Part shown: positions 1 to 6,547 of the stretch, in pieces
How the letters are laid out: each line of letters opens with the position of its first letter
How positions within the stretch are numbered: the first letter of the stretch is position 1
Assembly (NCBI GenBank): GCA_021782715.1
Contig: JAJXUR010000005.1
Location: forward strand, 1-16,233
DNA length: 16,233 bases
Origin: a bacterium
GTDB lineage: Bacteria; Patescibacteriota; Minisyncoccia; Phycocordibacterales; Phycocordibacteraceae
Direction: 5' to 3'
Notes under the pieces: model-generated
Seen by the model: only the letters and a program-made list of their open reading frames with translations
What the model was told of the DNA's origin: nothing
Database searches by the model: none
Translations under genes and position numbers: made by a program

Positions 1-580
1 CCTGCGCAAGGAGCGCGTCGCGCTCCTGCGGCGTCGCTTCGGTCGCCGAATACGGGAATACCGTCGCTTCATGTGCTGCCTCTTTGATTGCGCGCGTCTG
101 CGCGGCCGTTTCCTTCTGATTCAGTTTGTCGGCCTTGTTCGCGACGATGAGGTACGGGTACCCCTTCTCGCGCAGCACGCGTATCATCTCCTCGTCGAAT
201 GCGGTCAGCCCGGCCTTGAAGTCGAGTATGATCACGACCTTGGCGATGGCCGCCTCGGAATACATGAGGTACCAGAGGATGAGCTTCTCGATGCTCTCCT
301 TCTCCTTCGGTGAACGCTTCGCGTAGCCGTAGCCCGGCAGGTCCACGAAGTAAGCCTTCTTATTATTGATGCCGAAGAGATTGATCTCGGTGGTCTTGCC
401 GGGCCTATTGCTGGTCTTCACTAAATCCTTCCGGTTCACGAGCGAATTGATGACGCTCGACTTGCCGACGTTCGAGCGGCCGACGAAAGCGTACTCGGGC
501 ACGCCGTCCATGAGGATGACGTCGGTCCCGACGATGCCCTTCAGGAATTCCGCCGACTCGATTTTCGTAATAGCTGCCAT
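1..580 (-). CDS. engB: Ribosome biogenesis GTP-binding protein EngB/YihA, 3' end missing
   Basis: This is a TRAFAC-class GTPase of the EngB/YihA family, which acts in the cytoplasm in assembly of the large ribosomal subunit. The 193 visible residues carry the full G-motif series: G1 GRSNVGKSS at 34-42, a conserved threonine in the RPGKTT segment (G2, 59-64), G3 DLPGYGYA at 80-87, G4 NKAD at 148-151 and G5 SAT at 178-180. The family is usually about 195-210 residues, so only the last few codons are missing beyond base 1. The start is the ATG at 580. No clear Shine-Dalgarno precedes it; a TACTGT hexamer lies 8 nt upstream. The downstream gene is outside the window. The identification is secure from the motifs. 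Confidence 0.96.
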   Translation of the reverse strand, partial: MAAITKIESAEFLKGIVGTDVILMDGVPEYAFVGRSNVGKSSVINSLVNRKDLVKTSNRPGKTTEINLFGINNKKAYFVDLPGYGYAKRSPKEKESIEKLILWYLMYSEAAIAKVVIILDFKAGLTAFDEEMIRVLREKGYPYLIVANKADKLNQKETAAQTRAIKEAAHEATVFPYSATEATPQERDALLAQ

Positions 581-621
581 ATATCCAAACAGTACAGCAC
601 TTCGACGTTTTTGCGAATCAT

Positions 622-649
622 AAAAAAAACACGGCCCTAACGGGCCGTG
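622..649 (-). terminator. Intrinsic terminator of the nucleotidyltransferase gene, overlapping its stop codon
   Basis: Bases 630-637 (CACGGCCC) pair perfectly with 642-649 (GGGCCGTG) around a 4-nt loop. On the minus strand the hairpin is followed by eight Ts (622-629). The TAG stop of the gene (637-639) lies at the loop/stem edge, so the last coding codons form one arm of the hairpin. Confidence 0.9.
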
Positions 650-1461
650 GCGACAAGAAACATCGAATTCGCACGGACAAAGGAGATAACATCCTCTGAG
701 CCGGACGAGATCTTCTGGAGCATCATCCGGTACCCCTTCTCGTGCGGGCATCTGAGCTGTTCGCGCAACTCTTCCGTGTAGAGCGCGTCCAGCGATATGA
801 GCCGTTCGAGGTGATCGGACAATTCCCGTCCCATGTACTTCACGTACGAAGCGAATACCTCTCGTTTCGAGTCCCCCTCGAGCAGCTTCCGATGCACGAG
901 AACCTTGCGAGCGACATGCATCGGCGCTTCGAGCAACTTCTTGAGATACGACACAAATCGTTCTTCTGAGAACGTCCGCGCCGCGCCGGACGCTTCCTGA
1001 ATGCCGTAAAGCTTGAAGCGCAGATACTCCTCGACTTCTTCTTCGCGAGAGCGGACGTTGGCGATATGCCGGAGAGGGTCGCCCTTCAGGAGGCCTCCAA
1101 TCCGACTCGACACCTCGAGATGCTTCCGTAAGGAACTGCCGATGTGGTGCATACGCGTCGCCGAGACGAGCGTATCGCAAGGGACGCAGGTAAGCGGGAC
1201 GCGGCGGAGATTCGCCATCATCGTCACCGACTGCATGACCTCGAAGGCTTCATACTCTTGAGCACGATCGTACAGCACGAAACAGTCGATATCGCTGCGC
1301 AGGTCGTAATCGCCGCGGACGGCCGAACCGAATGCGACCGCCCCCACGATCGACCCTTCCGGTGCAAAGGCCTTCCGCAGGAGACCAATCGTCAGAACGA
1401 AATCCTCAAGCTGCGGGACACGCTTGCGCACGACCTCTTTCCACGTGAACACTTTTCCCAT
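637..1461 (-). CDS. Nucleotidyltransferase-fold protein with helical C-terminal region
   Basis: A 274-residue protein with a DNA-polymerase-beta-like nucleotidyltransferase core near its N-terminus. Residues 44-61 contain the family signature: the FGS turn (G45, S46), then RGD, then SDID with the metal-binding pair D57 and D59. Such enzymes transfer an NMP from NTP to a protein, RNA or small molecule; the substrate cannot be read from the sequence. The rest (about 120-274) is mostly helical and charged, as in kanamycin-nucleotidyltransferase-like two-domain proteins. There is no adjacent HEPN gene, so an MntA/HepT toxin-antitoxin pair is not supported. The ATG at 1461 is preceded by GAGGAG at a good distance, which fixes the start. 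It lies 64 nt downstream of the flavoprotein gene and ends in its own terminator. Confidence 0.8.
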   Translation of the reverse strand: MGKVFTWKEVVRKRVPQLEDFVLTIGLLRKAFAPEGSIVGAVAFGSAVRGDYDLRSDIDCFVLYDRAQEYEAFEVMQSVTMMANLRRVPLTCVPCDTLVSATRMHHIGSSLRKHLEVSSRIGGLLKGDPLRHIANVRSREEEVEEYLRFKLYGIQEASGAARTFSEERFVSYLKKLLEAPMHVARKVLVHRKLLEGDSKREVFASYVKYMGRELSDHLERLISLDALYTEELREQLRCPHEKGYRMMLQKISSGSEDVISFVRANSMFLVATAR

Positions 1462-1525
1462 GACTCTTCTCCTCGGTTATGAATCCAGTGAGAAGATACC
1501 GCCTTACTATCAAGATGTCGAATCT

Positions 1526-2773
1526 TTACGACGCATGAGTACCGGCGACGGAGCCGGTCGTCCAACAGAGCTGGAGCGAATAGCCGCCCGACGGCCGCGT
1601 GATATGGAGCAGGTCGCCGGTCACGAAGAGATTCCCGATGAGACGGCTCCGCATCGTGCGCGTGTCAATCTCGGTCAAGGGGAGCCCGCCGTCGGCGACC
1701 ACGGCTTTGTCGAATCCCATTAAGCCATTGATGAGCAGCGGCACGCGCTTGAGGGACGCGGAGAGTTCCCGTCGCGCCTCCTTCGTGACGCTGTGCACTT
1801 TCGTCTCAGGGTCGATATCTTTCATGAGCGACAGGAATGCCTCAGCCGTGCCGGGCGGTACGATGTCCTTCAAGACATTTTTGAGAATTTTATTTTTATT
1901 CGCATCAAAAATCTCGGTGATCTTCTTATCAAGTGCGCCCTGATCGAAATCGGGGAACACATCTATATAGGCCCGCACGCTTCCCTCCTGCAGGAGGTCG
2001 GCCACCTGCCCCGAACTATTGAGAATAGTCGGACCGGAGAGGCCGAAGTGCGTAAAGAGGAGCGGCCCCGTACGCGAGAATTTTCTTTCTCCATGTAAGA
2101 AGAAAGTGATCTTCATTCGAGGGAGGGAGATGCCGGAAAGCTTCTTTACCCAGCCTTCTTTCACTTTGAGAGGGACGATGGTCGGCGTCGGCTTCTCTAT
2201 GATATGCCCGAGCTCCTTGAGCCACGCAAAGCCGTCGCCGGTGGAACCGGTCTCCGGGTGCGAGACGCCGCCGGTTGCGAATATATAGGAGCGCGCAGAG
2301 AAGTATCCTGCACTCGTACGTACGCTCTCGATGCGGCCGTCCGCCGCGACGATATGCTTGACCGTGACGCCGGTGCGCACGTCGACGCCGCCATCCTTGA
2401 GATACTTCGCGAGCACCGCGACCACATCCGATGCGCGCTCGGTCGCGGGGAAGGCACGTTTCCCCGCCTCCACGATGAGCGGCAGCCTGCGTGACTCGAA
2501 GAAGGAGAAGGTGTCGCGTACGCCGAACTGCGAAAATACCGAATGCAGGAATTTATCAGCTGCGCCGTACTTGGAGAGGAAGAGCCGCTCGTCATCCTCG
2601 GCATTGGTGATGTTGCATCGGCCGCCGCCGCTGATGGCCAGCTTCGCGCCGAGCTTCGCATTCTTCTCGAGGAGCAGCACACGCTTCCCCAGCTCTGCGG
2701 CGCGTCCGGCTGCCATCATGCCCGAGGCCCCGCCGCCTATGACCATGACATCGTATGTCGAATCCTGCTTCAT
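1526..2773 (-). CDS. NAD(P)/FAD-dependent oxidoreductase, BaiN/HI0933 family
   Basis: A 415-residue flavoprotein of the HI0933-like/BaiN family (often annotated as aminoacetone oxidase family). The N-terminus has the Rossmann dinucleotide site GGGASG at 13-18 with the ribose-binding E36, and the family hallmark ISGGGRCNITN at 47-57. A second FAD-contact segment, ATGG, follows in the middle, and the C-terminal GNLFVTGDLL...TRPSGGYSLQ region closes the FAD site. Length matches the family (about 390-420). The reading frame stays open 35 codons upstream to 2878, but that stretch has no homology-like character and overlaps a terminator, so the ATG at 2773 is chosen. Only a distant GGAG (about 22 nt upstream) is visible as a ribosome site. 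The physiological substrate is unknown for most members. Confidence 0.92.
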   Translation of the reverse strand: MKQDSTYDVMVIGGGASGMMAAGRAAELGKRVLLLEKNAKLGAKLAISGGGRCNITNAEDDERLFLSKYGAADKFLHSVFSQFGVRDTFSFFESRRLPLIVEAGKRAFPATERASDVVAVLAKYLKDGGVDVRTGVTVKHIVAADGRIESVRTSAGYFSARSYIFATGGVSHPETGSTGDGFAWLKELGHIIEKPTPTIVPLKVKEGWVKKLSGISLPRMKITFFLHGERKFSRTGPLLFTHFGLSGPTILNSSGQVADLLQEGSVRAYIDVFPDFDQGALDKKITEIFDANKNKILKNVLKDIVPPGTAEAFLSLMKDIDPETKVHSVTKEARRELSASLKRVPLLINGLMGFDKAVVADGGLPLTEIDTRTMRSRLIGNLFVTGDLLHITRPSGGYSLQLCWTTGSVAGTHAS

Positions 2774-2820
2774 AAACGTTAACGATACTACGTATCTCCA
2801 GCAAGCACGACCTGTGCTCG

Positions 2821-2857
2821 AAAAAGCAATAAAAGAACCCGGCCGAAATCGGCCGGG
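2821..2857 (-). terminator. Intrinsic terminator after the 79-aa gene
   Basis: CCCGGCCG (2838-2845) pairs with CGGCCGGG (2850-2857) around a 4-nt loop. Read on the minus strand the hairpin is followed by a T-rich tract (TTCTTTTATTGCTTTTT). It sits 21 nt beyond the stop of the gene at 2879-3118 and separates it from the flavoprotein gene. Confidence 0.85.
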
Positions 2858-2878
2858 AGTACCTACTGGTGAACTCAT

Positions 2879-3118
2879 TCATTTCTCCTTGAAGAGCGGG
2901 ATTACCTTCGCTTCCGGCCGGTACGCGGGGACATCGATTTCTTCCACCAAGGGATTCCTGTCTGGTCCGAGTCCCGTCTCCGCTCTTTCAGGACTCGCCC
3001 GTACTTCCCGACGGGCTTCACGCGCGGCAGCATCAGGCGTCTCGGATAACGCTTCTTCGATGTGCTCGGAAGCCGCGCGGAGAGCGGCAAGAAACGCTTC
3101 GTTCCTGTCTCTACTCAT
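2879..3118 (-). CDS. Small charged hypothetical protein (79 aa)
   Basis: No family is recognised. The protein is short, soluble and very rich in Glu, Arg and Ala; residues 1-45 should form an amphipathic helix, followed by a Pro-containing linker. It ends in EAKVIPLFKEK, which resembles the tail of the upstream neighbour (EAKILQFFRGE). An AAGGAGAG ribosome-binding site about 5 nt before the ATG at 3118 supports both expression and this start. It lies 49 nt downstream of the DUF3135-like gene and is followed by a strong terminator, so the two are probably one transcript and may act together. Codon use resembles the flanking genes. Confidence 0.75.
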   Translation of the reverse strand: MSRDRNEAFLAALRAASEHIEEALSETPDAAAREARREVRASPERAETGLGPDRNPLVEEIDVPAYRPEAKVIPLFKEK

Positions 3119-3167
3119 GATACTCTCCTTCAGTTATGACGACGACGATCACTGCGGGTACAACCAC

Positions 3168-3578
3168 TCATTCTCCTCTGAAAAACTGAAGGATTTTCGC
3201 CTCGCCTCGCGGGGCATCCTTGCTGCCAGTGTCTCGCAGCGCATCAGACGTGAGTTTGAGATTGACAGACAGTTCGGACAGATCCTCTTGCAAGCTGTTG
3301 AGAGAATTGGCGAGTCCTCCCGTATCGAAGACCGAGTCCATCATCATCTTGTTCAATCGGATGCAGGCGGAGAGCGGATTGCTTGCCGCCCTGCGCACCG
3401 CATCGATGCGCCACTGGAGTTGTTCCAGGCTGCGTCGCTTTTCTTCGGGAGCCGAAGCGATGAATCCCTTGATGGTAGCGCCCCTTTCGCGTTCGAATCG
3501 TTCAGGATCTTCCTTCGCAAGATTCGCCCAGTAGTCAAAAACCTTCGGGTCAGCCATGTCGGTGCTGATAGTTTCCAT
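3168..3578 (-). CDS. DUF3135-like protein (136 aa)
   Basis: The sequence fits the DUF3135 pattern, recognised from memory: a short acidic N-terminus, then FDYWANLAKEDPERFERER (about 14-32), a SAPEEKRR segment near 45, LQWRIDAVRRAASNPLSACIRLNKMMMDSVF at about 53-84, and a helical tail. DUF3135 has no known function. The protein is predicted soluble and helical. The start at 3578 is fixed by an AGGAGG ribosome-binding site 5 nt upstream. Its last 11 residues (EAKILQFFRGE) resemble those of the small protein encoded next. A later in-frame Met (MADPKVF) has no comparable ribosome site. Confidence 0.78.
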   Translation of the reverse strand: METISTDMADPKVFDYWANLAKEDPERFERERGATIKGFIASAPEEKRRSLEQLQWRIDAVRRAASNPLSACIRLNKMMMDSVFDTGGLANSLNSLQEDLSELSVNLKLTSDALRDTGSKDAPRGEAKILQFFRGE

Positions 3579-3675
3579 GATGTCCTCCTAAGACAGTGGG
3601 ACTACGGATTAGGATGAGGAGCTACTCTGTTCCGATATAAGCGTACGCCCGGCCCGAGAGACCGTCAATGCACCC

Positions 3676-4041
3676 TTACTCCGCAGCAGAGAGCGCGTGC
3701 GTCTGAGCTTCGATGACGGAGATAAGCCGATCGAGTTTCGTATTGAGAGTGCTGAACTGCTTCTTCAGATCGCTCAAGCCATCGTCTTTTGCAGACGCAG
3801 GCGTGTGAGAGAAAGGCTGCCCAGTGAAAGACGTCGTCGTCTCCTTCCCTTTGTAGCAATTACGGCAGTAGACCGGCTTCTTGCCGTTTGGGATGAAGGG
3901 CACCTCGCAGGGAGCGTGGCAACCATCACATGTCGTCTTGTGGGCTTCGCCTGCGCGAGCGGCAGAAACGTGAGCACCGAAACTCGGACGCGCACCGAAG
4001 TCTCTTTTACCGAAATTGTTTGTTTTCTTGAAATCTCTCAT
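3676..4041 (-). CDS. CxxC-x17-CxxC zinc-ribbon protein with C-terminal coiled coil
   Basis: A 121-residue protein whose centre carries two CxxC knuckles, C38/C41 and C59/C62, separated by exactly 17 residues. This is the spacing of the CxxC-x17-CxxC (zf-trcl-like) zinc-ribbon domain common in Patescibacteria. An extra Cys (C45) lies just after the first knuckle. The N-terminus is basic and glycine-rich and probably disordered. Residues about 86-115 form a heptad-like amphipathic helix suited to dimerisation. A role in nucleic-acid or protein binding is plausible but not shown. The ATG at 4041 has no Shine-Dalgarno; a TTTAAT hexamer lies 8 nt upstream. The gene is divergent from the structured RNA/tRNA unit. 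Confidence 0.85.
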   Translation of the reverse strand: MRDFKKTNNFGKRDFGARPSFGAHVSAARAGEAHKTTCDGCHAPCEVPFIPNGKKPVYCRNCYKGKETTTSFTGQPFSHTPASAKDDGLSDLKKQFSTLNTKLDRLISVIEAQTHALSAAE

Positions 4042-4132
4042 AGGGTGTAATTAAACTGTAAGATACCATGATTTCTATCATAAGGCAAGTCCCGTACCTG
4101 CCGCGTGTTCCCCTCTCTTTCGCTCATATGTA

Positions 4133-4161
4133 TTGAACAAACCCGCCGAATATCGTATTGT
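4133..4161 (+). promoter_or_regulatory. Sigma70-type promoter of the structured RNA and tRNA-Gln
   Basis: A TTGAAC -35 (4133-4138), a 17-nt spacer and a TATTGT -10 (4156-4161) predict a start near 4168, two bases before the structured RNA begins. No equally good promoter is placed correctly for the tRNA alone, so the two RNAs are probably co-transcribed. Confidence 0.65.
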
Positions 4162-4169
4162 CTCTCTAT

Positions 4170-4298
4170 TGCGGGATCGTCTAATGGTAAGCCCTTCGGG
4201 CTTTCTGCCAGCGCTCGCCTCGCATGAGCATATGCAGACATACGCTCATTGCTCGGCTCGCTTGGCAGTAGGACACCTCCCATTAGGCCGCTCCCGCA
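4170..4298 (+). ncRNA. Structured RNA with a tRNA-Gln-like 5' end (unassigned)
   Basis: The element begins with a near copy of the 5' end of the tRNA-Gln that follows (20 of the first 21 nt identical), but it then diverges and cannot form a tRNA: there is no anticodon arm or T-loop. Instead it folds on itself. P1 pairs 4170-4176 with 4292-4298 (7 bp, the acceptor-like stem). P2 pairs CTAATGG at 4181-4187 with CCATTAG at 4280-4286. Inside are a hairpin AAGCCC/GGGCTT (4189-4203) and a long arm from CTGCC/GGCAG (4205-4209/4264-4268) up to TGAGC/GCTCA and a TATG/CATA tip. A promoter lies immediately upstream. Alternatives are a tRNA pseudogene holding a palindromic insertion, or a 6S-like RNA. 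Pairing was done by eye. Confidence 0.5.
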
Positions 4299-4324
4299 AT
4301 GAACAACGTGCGGTGCGCATATAT

Positions 4325-4398
4325 TGCGGGATCATCTAATGGTAGGATACATGACTCTGAATCATGTCATCTTGGTTCGAATCCAAGTCCCGCAGCCA
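4325..4398 (+). tRNA. tRNA-Gln (anticodon CUG), CCA encoded
   Basis: A full cloverleaf can be drawn. The acceptor TGCGGGA pairs with TCCCGCA (7 bp, with the U1-A72 pair typical of bacterial tRNA-Gln). A short D-stem ATC/GAT carries a TAATGGTAG loop. The anticodon stem CATGA/TCATG has loop CTCTGAA, giving anticodon CUG. The T-arm has the loop TTCGAAT. The discriminator is G and CCA (4396-4398) is encoded. The accessory block starts directly downstream. Confidence 0.95.
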
Positions 4399-4431
4399 AG
4401 TCGTGCTGGTAGTCTTTGAATAATGAGCCAA

Positions 4432-4482
4432 ACGGACCAACCCGGGCTTGACCGACCACGGTTCTAACGCGAGACGGCCAGC
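4432..4482 (+). repeat. 51-nt dispersed repeat, copy 1
   Basis: First of three gap-free 51-nt copies. It runs from ACGGACCAA to GGCCAGC and shares the core CACGGTTCTAACGCGAGACGG. It differs from copy 3 at 7 positions. It lies 33 nt after tRNA-Gln and about 165 nt before the methyltransferase gene. The 3' arm (GGCCAGC) can pair partly with the GGCTTG segment inside the repeat. Confidence 0.85.
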
Positions 4483-4581
4483 AGTCTAGTTTAGTATCGA
4501 TGGACCAAGAGCCGTGTCTTTTGTCAGAGCCGTATTTTTGAGGTAGTCTCAGTATCGTCCAAGAGGGGTCAAAATTACAAT

Positions 4582-4627
4582 TCTATATTTCAAGCCACGA
4601 AATCGGTTCGAGTCTTAGAAGGGGTCA
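4582..4627 (+). repeat. Left direct repeat (4582-4606) and left inverted repeat (4605-4627) of the methyltransferase module
   Basis: Bases 4582-4606 match 5363-5387 in direct orientation at 21 of 25 positions, ending in the identical CACGAAATCGG. Bases 4605-4627 (GGTTCGAGTCT, 4 nt, AGGGGTCA) are the near-perfect inverse of 5323-5344. Together they put a nested repeat on the left side of the gene. GGGGTCAAA also occurs 56 nt earlier at 4565. The remainder of 4483-4581 holds an imperfect 18-nt tandem duplication (AGAGCCGT at 4509 and 4527) and no gene. Confidence 0.8.
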
Positions 4628-4647
4628 AACGGTGCTACCATTATCGA

Positions 4648-5325
4648 ATGAAGCACGTAAACCTAAAAGCAACAGCCGGATCCCTCGTGCTTCTTGTCAT
4701 AACAGCTGCAGTGATCTTTGCCTCTGCATGGACGTTTGACTATTGGCAAGCATGGACGTTTCTCGTCGTATTCTTTGGATCAGCCTTTGCGATCACCATC
4801 TACTTGATGAAAGCCGATCCGAAGCTTCTAGAGCGTCGAATCAGCGCGGGTCCTTTCAACGAGAAAGAAGCGAGTCAAAAGATCATACAATCGCTCGCTC
4901 AGGCCTCGTTCCTTTTGGTGATTATTTTCCCCGCGCTCGACCATCGCTTCGGTTGGTCTATGGTGCCACCATATGTAAACATTGCGGGAGACGTACTCAT
5001 CATAATTGGATTCTATATCGTGTTTCTCACCTTCAGGGAAAACACGCATGCATCGGCGTTGATAGAGGTCGAGGCAGACCAAAAAGTTGTATCGACCGGA
5101 CCGTATGCGCTCGTGCGTCATCCGATGTACATCGGTGCGCTCATTCTGCTTCTCGGCATGCCGCTCGCGCTCGGCTCTTCCTGGGGAGTAGTAACTCTAA
5201 TTCCGATAACGGCAGTTATTGTTTGGCGACTCCTTGATGAGGAGCGATTTCTCGCAAAAAATCTATTGGGCTACGCGGAGTACGAGAACAAAGTGAAGTA
5301 TCGCTTGGTGCCGTTTGTTTGGTGA
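4648..5325 (+). CDS. Isoprenylcysteine carboxyl methyltransferase (ICMT)/PEMT-family membrane methyltransferase
   Basis: A 225-residue integral membrane protein with hydrophobic segments at about 9-29, 34-54, 84-97, 110-128 and 162-195. The family-defining C-terminal SAM-binding region is present: TGPYALVRHPMYIG at 150-163, the acidic EER motif of DEERFL (197-202), and LLGYAEYENKVKYRLVPFVW to the end. Relatives methylate lipids or protein C-termini at the membrane; the bacterial substrate is normally unknown. Length is typical for bacterial members. The ATG at 4648 lacks a Shine-Dalgarno; TACCAT ends exactly 6 nt upstream, compatible with a leaderless transcript. The gene is flanked by inverted and direct repeats and lies between 51-nt repeat copies 1 and 2; its TGA stop is part of the right inverted repeat. 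Confidence 0.88.
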   Translation: MKHVNLKATAGSLVLLVITAAVIFASAWTFDYWQAWTFLVVFFGSAFAITIYLMKADPKLLERRISAGPFNEKEASQKIIQSLAQASFLLVIIFPALDHRFGWSMVPPYVNIAGDVLIIIGFYIVFLTFRENTHASALIEVEADQKVVSTGPYALVRHPMYIGALILLLGMPLALGSSWGVVTLIPITAVIVWRLLDEERFLAKNLLGYAEYENKVKYRLVPFVW

Positions 5326-5387
5326 CCCCTTTGAGACTCGAACCAAGAATCGAAAATCAAAGTCTAGATTTTAAAGCACGAAATCGG
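5323..5387 (+). repeat. Right inverted repeat (5323-5344) and right direct repeat (5363-5387)
   Basis: The reverse complement of 5323-5344 reads GGTTCGAGTCT, 3 nt, AGGGGTCA: all 19 arm positions agree with the left copy at 4605-4627 and only the short centre differs. It starts on the TGA stop of the methyltransferase gene. Bases 5363-5387 are the right partner of the 25-nt direct repeat and end 9 nt before 51-nt repeat copy 2. Confidence 0.8.
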
Positions 5388-5396
5388 CATTACCAC

Positions 5397-5447
5397 ACGG
5401 AGCAAGCGGGGCTTGACAAGTCACGGTTCTAGCTCAAGACGGTCAGC
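5397..5447 (+). repeat. 51-nt dispersed repeat, copy 2
   Basis: Second copy. It differs from copy 3 at 7 of 51 positions, five of them clustered at positions 22-26. It contains a CAAGC-GGG-GCTTG hairpin near its 5' end, and its GCTTGAC can pair with the terminal GTCAGC with one bulged T. Confidence 0.88.
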
Positions 5448-5508
5448 CAACCTGAGCGAGATTATCGCACTCGAGACGCGTTGCCTGGCCTCGTGTTAGC
5501 ATTCACAC

Positions 5509-5817
5509 ATGACGTGGTATCTATACATAGCAAGTTTCTTTGCCGGAATTTCTTTGGCGAATGCGGTCCCGCATTTCGTACAGGGCGTTTTGGGAAATAA
5601 ATTCCCGACACCATTTGCAAATCCTCCTGGCAGAGGACTCTCATCTGCGACAACAAACATGCTGTGGGCATTGTGTAATATTCTGGTCGGTTACATTCTC
5701 TTCCGAATGGGACACGTGAGTTCCGGAAACATCCGTTCGCTTGTCATTTTCTTTGTTGGTGCTGTGGCAATCAGTCTATTTTCGAGCGTCAACTTTCAAA
5801 AGAAAGAGAAAGAATAA
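5509..5817 (+). CDS. Small conserved membrane protein (102 aa), function unknown
   Basis: Three hydrophobic segments are visible, at about 3-24, 50-67 and 76-92, separated by a conserved-looking hydrophilic stretch: a NAVPHFVQG segment, FPTPFANPPGRGLSS, and NMLWALCNILVGY. This pattern resembles an uncharacterised family of small bacterial membrane proteins with a TPFA-PPGRGLSS loop, recalled from experience. The C-terminus is basic (KKEKE) and probably cytoplasmic. The ATG at 5509 has no ribosome site; TAGCAT ends exactly 6 nt upstream. It lies 61 nt after 51-nt repeat copy 2 and shares the interval between copies 2 and 3 with the next gene. Confidence 0.8.
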   Translation: MTWYLYIASFFAGISLANAVPHFVQGVLGNKFPTPFANPPGRGLSSATTNMLWALCNILVGYILFRMGHVSSGNIRSLVIFFVGAVAISLFSSVNFQKKEKE

Positions 5818-5996
5818 CTGAGATAGCGTATTGTGCGTGCGTCTGGCGCGCCCGAGATGCATCGATTTTCAATCGGAAAAGATAGTGTTCAGAGGTGCTT
5901 GATGGAGTACTTCCCGAAACCAAGAAGATCGTCTTTACGCACCTGCTTGCCTTGGGGGGGTCTTGCGCGGGTATACAATGGAGGTGTTACTAGCTC

Positions 5997-6269
5997 ATGT
6001 CAATCTATATGGCCAACAGGAACAGAATCGGGCTTGTGTTCGGTGCCGTGCTTGGCGGGTGGCACCTTGTGTGGGCGCTTCTCGTACTTTCGGGTGTGGC
6101 ACAGATGTTCTACGACTTCATCCTCTGGGCGCACATGATTCATCTGCCGCTCACGGTCGGGCCGTTTGACCTCACTGCGGCGGTTACTCTCGTCATCGTC
6201 ACGTCGCTCATCGGCTATGTATTCGGTTATACTGGTGCGTGGGTCTGGAACAAGATCCGCGGGGAGTAG
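5997..6269 (+). CDS. Small membrane protein (90 aa), function unknown
   Basis: A two- or three-pass membrane protein: hydrophobic segments at about 11-33 and 60-83 flank a loop with WAHMIHLPLTVGPFD. The short basic N-terminus and the WNKIRGE end suggest cytoplasmic termini. The start at 5997 is preceded by GGAGGTG with 10 nt spacing; the Met four codons later would be too far from it. Upstream lies a possible TATACAAT -10 (5972-5979) with a poor -35. No function is known. The 179 nt between this gene and the previous one hold no supported gene. Confidence 0.78.
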   Translation: MSIYMANRNRIGLVFGAVLGGWHLVWALLVLSGVAQMFYDFILWAHMIHLPLTVGPFDLTAAVTLVIVTSLIGYVFGYTGAWVWNKIRGE

Positions 6270-6284
6270 GATATTTGGTAATGA

Positions 6285-6414
6285 GGTAAGGTCAGACCTT
6301 ACTCAAATTGTGTACTTGGAAACTCCACTTCCAAGTCGGATGCTGCATTCTAGAAGCTGTAGTGAGCAAAGGGTTATCCTTGCTCATGTACGATGTCCCT
6401 GGAGGAATTCTCCA
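6285..6414 (+). other. Run of four hairpins in the 398-nt gap before the ClpP-like gene
   Basis: Four consecutive stem-loops of unrelated sequence: GTAAGGT/ACCTTAC (6286-6302); ACTTGGAA/TTCCAAGT with a 7-nt loop (6314-6336, perfect 8 bp); TGAGCAA/TTGCTCA extended by GG/CC with one bulged A (6363-6386); and TGGAG/CTCCA with a 5-nt loop (6400-6414). None is followed by a T-run, so they are not ordinary terminators, and no supported ORF covers them. The rest of the gap (6415-6547) shows only an AT-rich stretch near 6470 and short palindromes around 6490. Confidence 0.55.
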
Positions 6415-6547
6415 CAATGAGATTCGTGGATTTAACCCAATAATTTTGAGCGGAGAACTCAGTCGAATTTCTTAATATATATTCCTCCCTAGGACCGTCC
6501 TCGGGGAAACAGAGACGTATCGTTTAGAGTGGGCGACTGCTAGCCAG

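Noticed and set aside
637..1461. MntA/HepT-type toxin-antitoxin system
   Set aside because: The nucleotidyltransferase is larger than MntA-type antitoxins and no HEPN gene is adjacent.
2331..3617. Long plus-strand reading frame (428 aa) over the flavoprotein and DUF3135 genes
   Set aside because: Antisense to three genes with ribosome sites, terminator and family motifs; composition is Ser/Arg-rich shadow.
4038..4339. Short frames on both strands over the structured RNA and tRNA-Gln
   Set aside because: They cover RNA stems and a functional tRNA, have no ribosome sites and no protein-like character.
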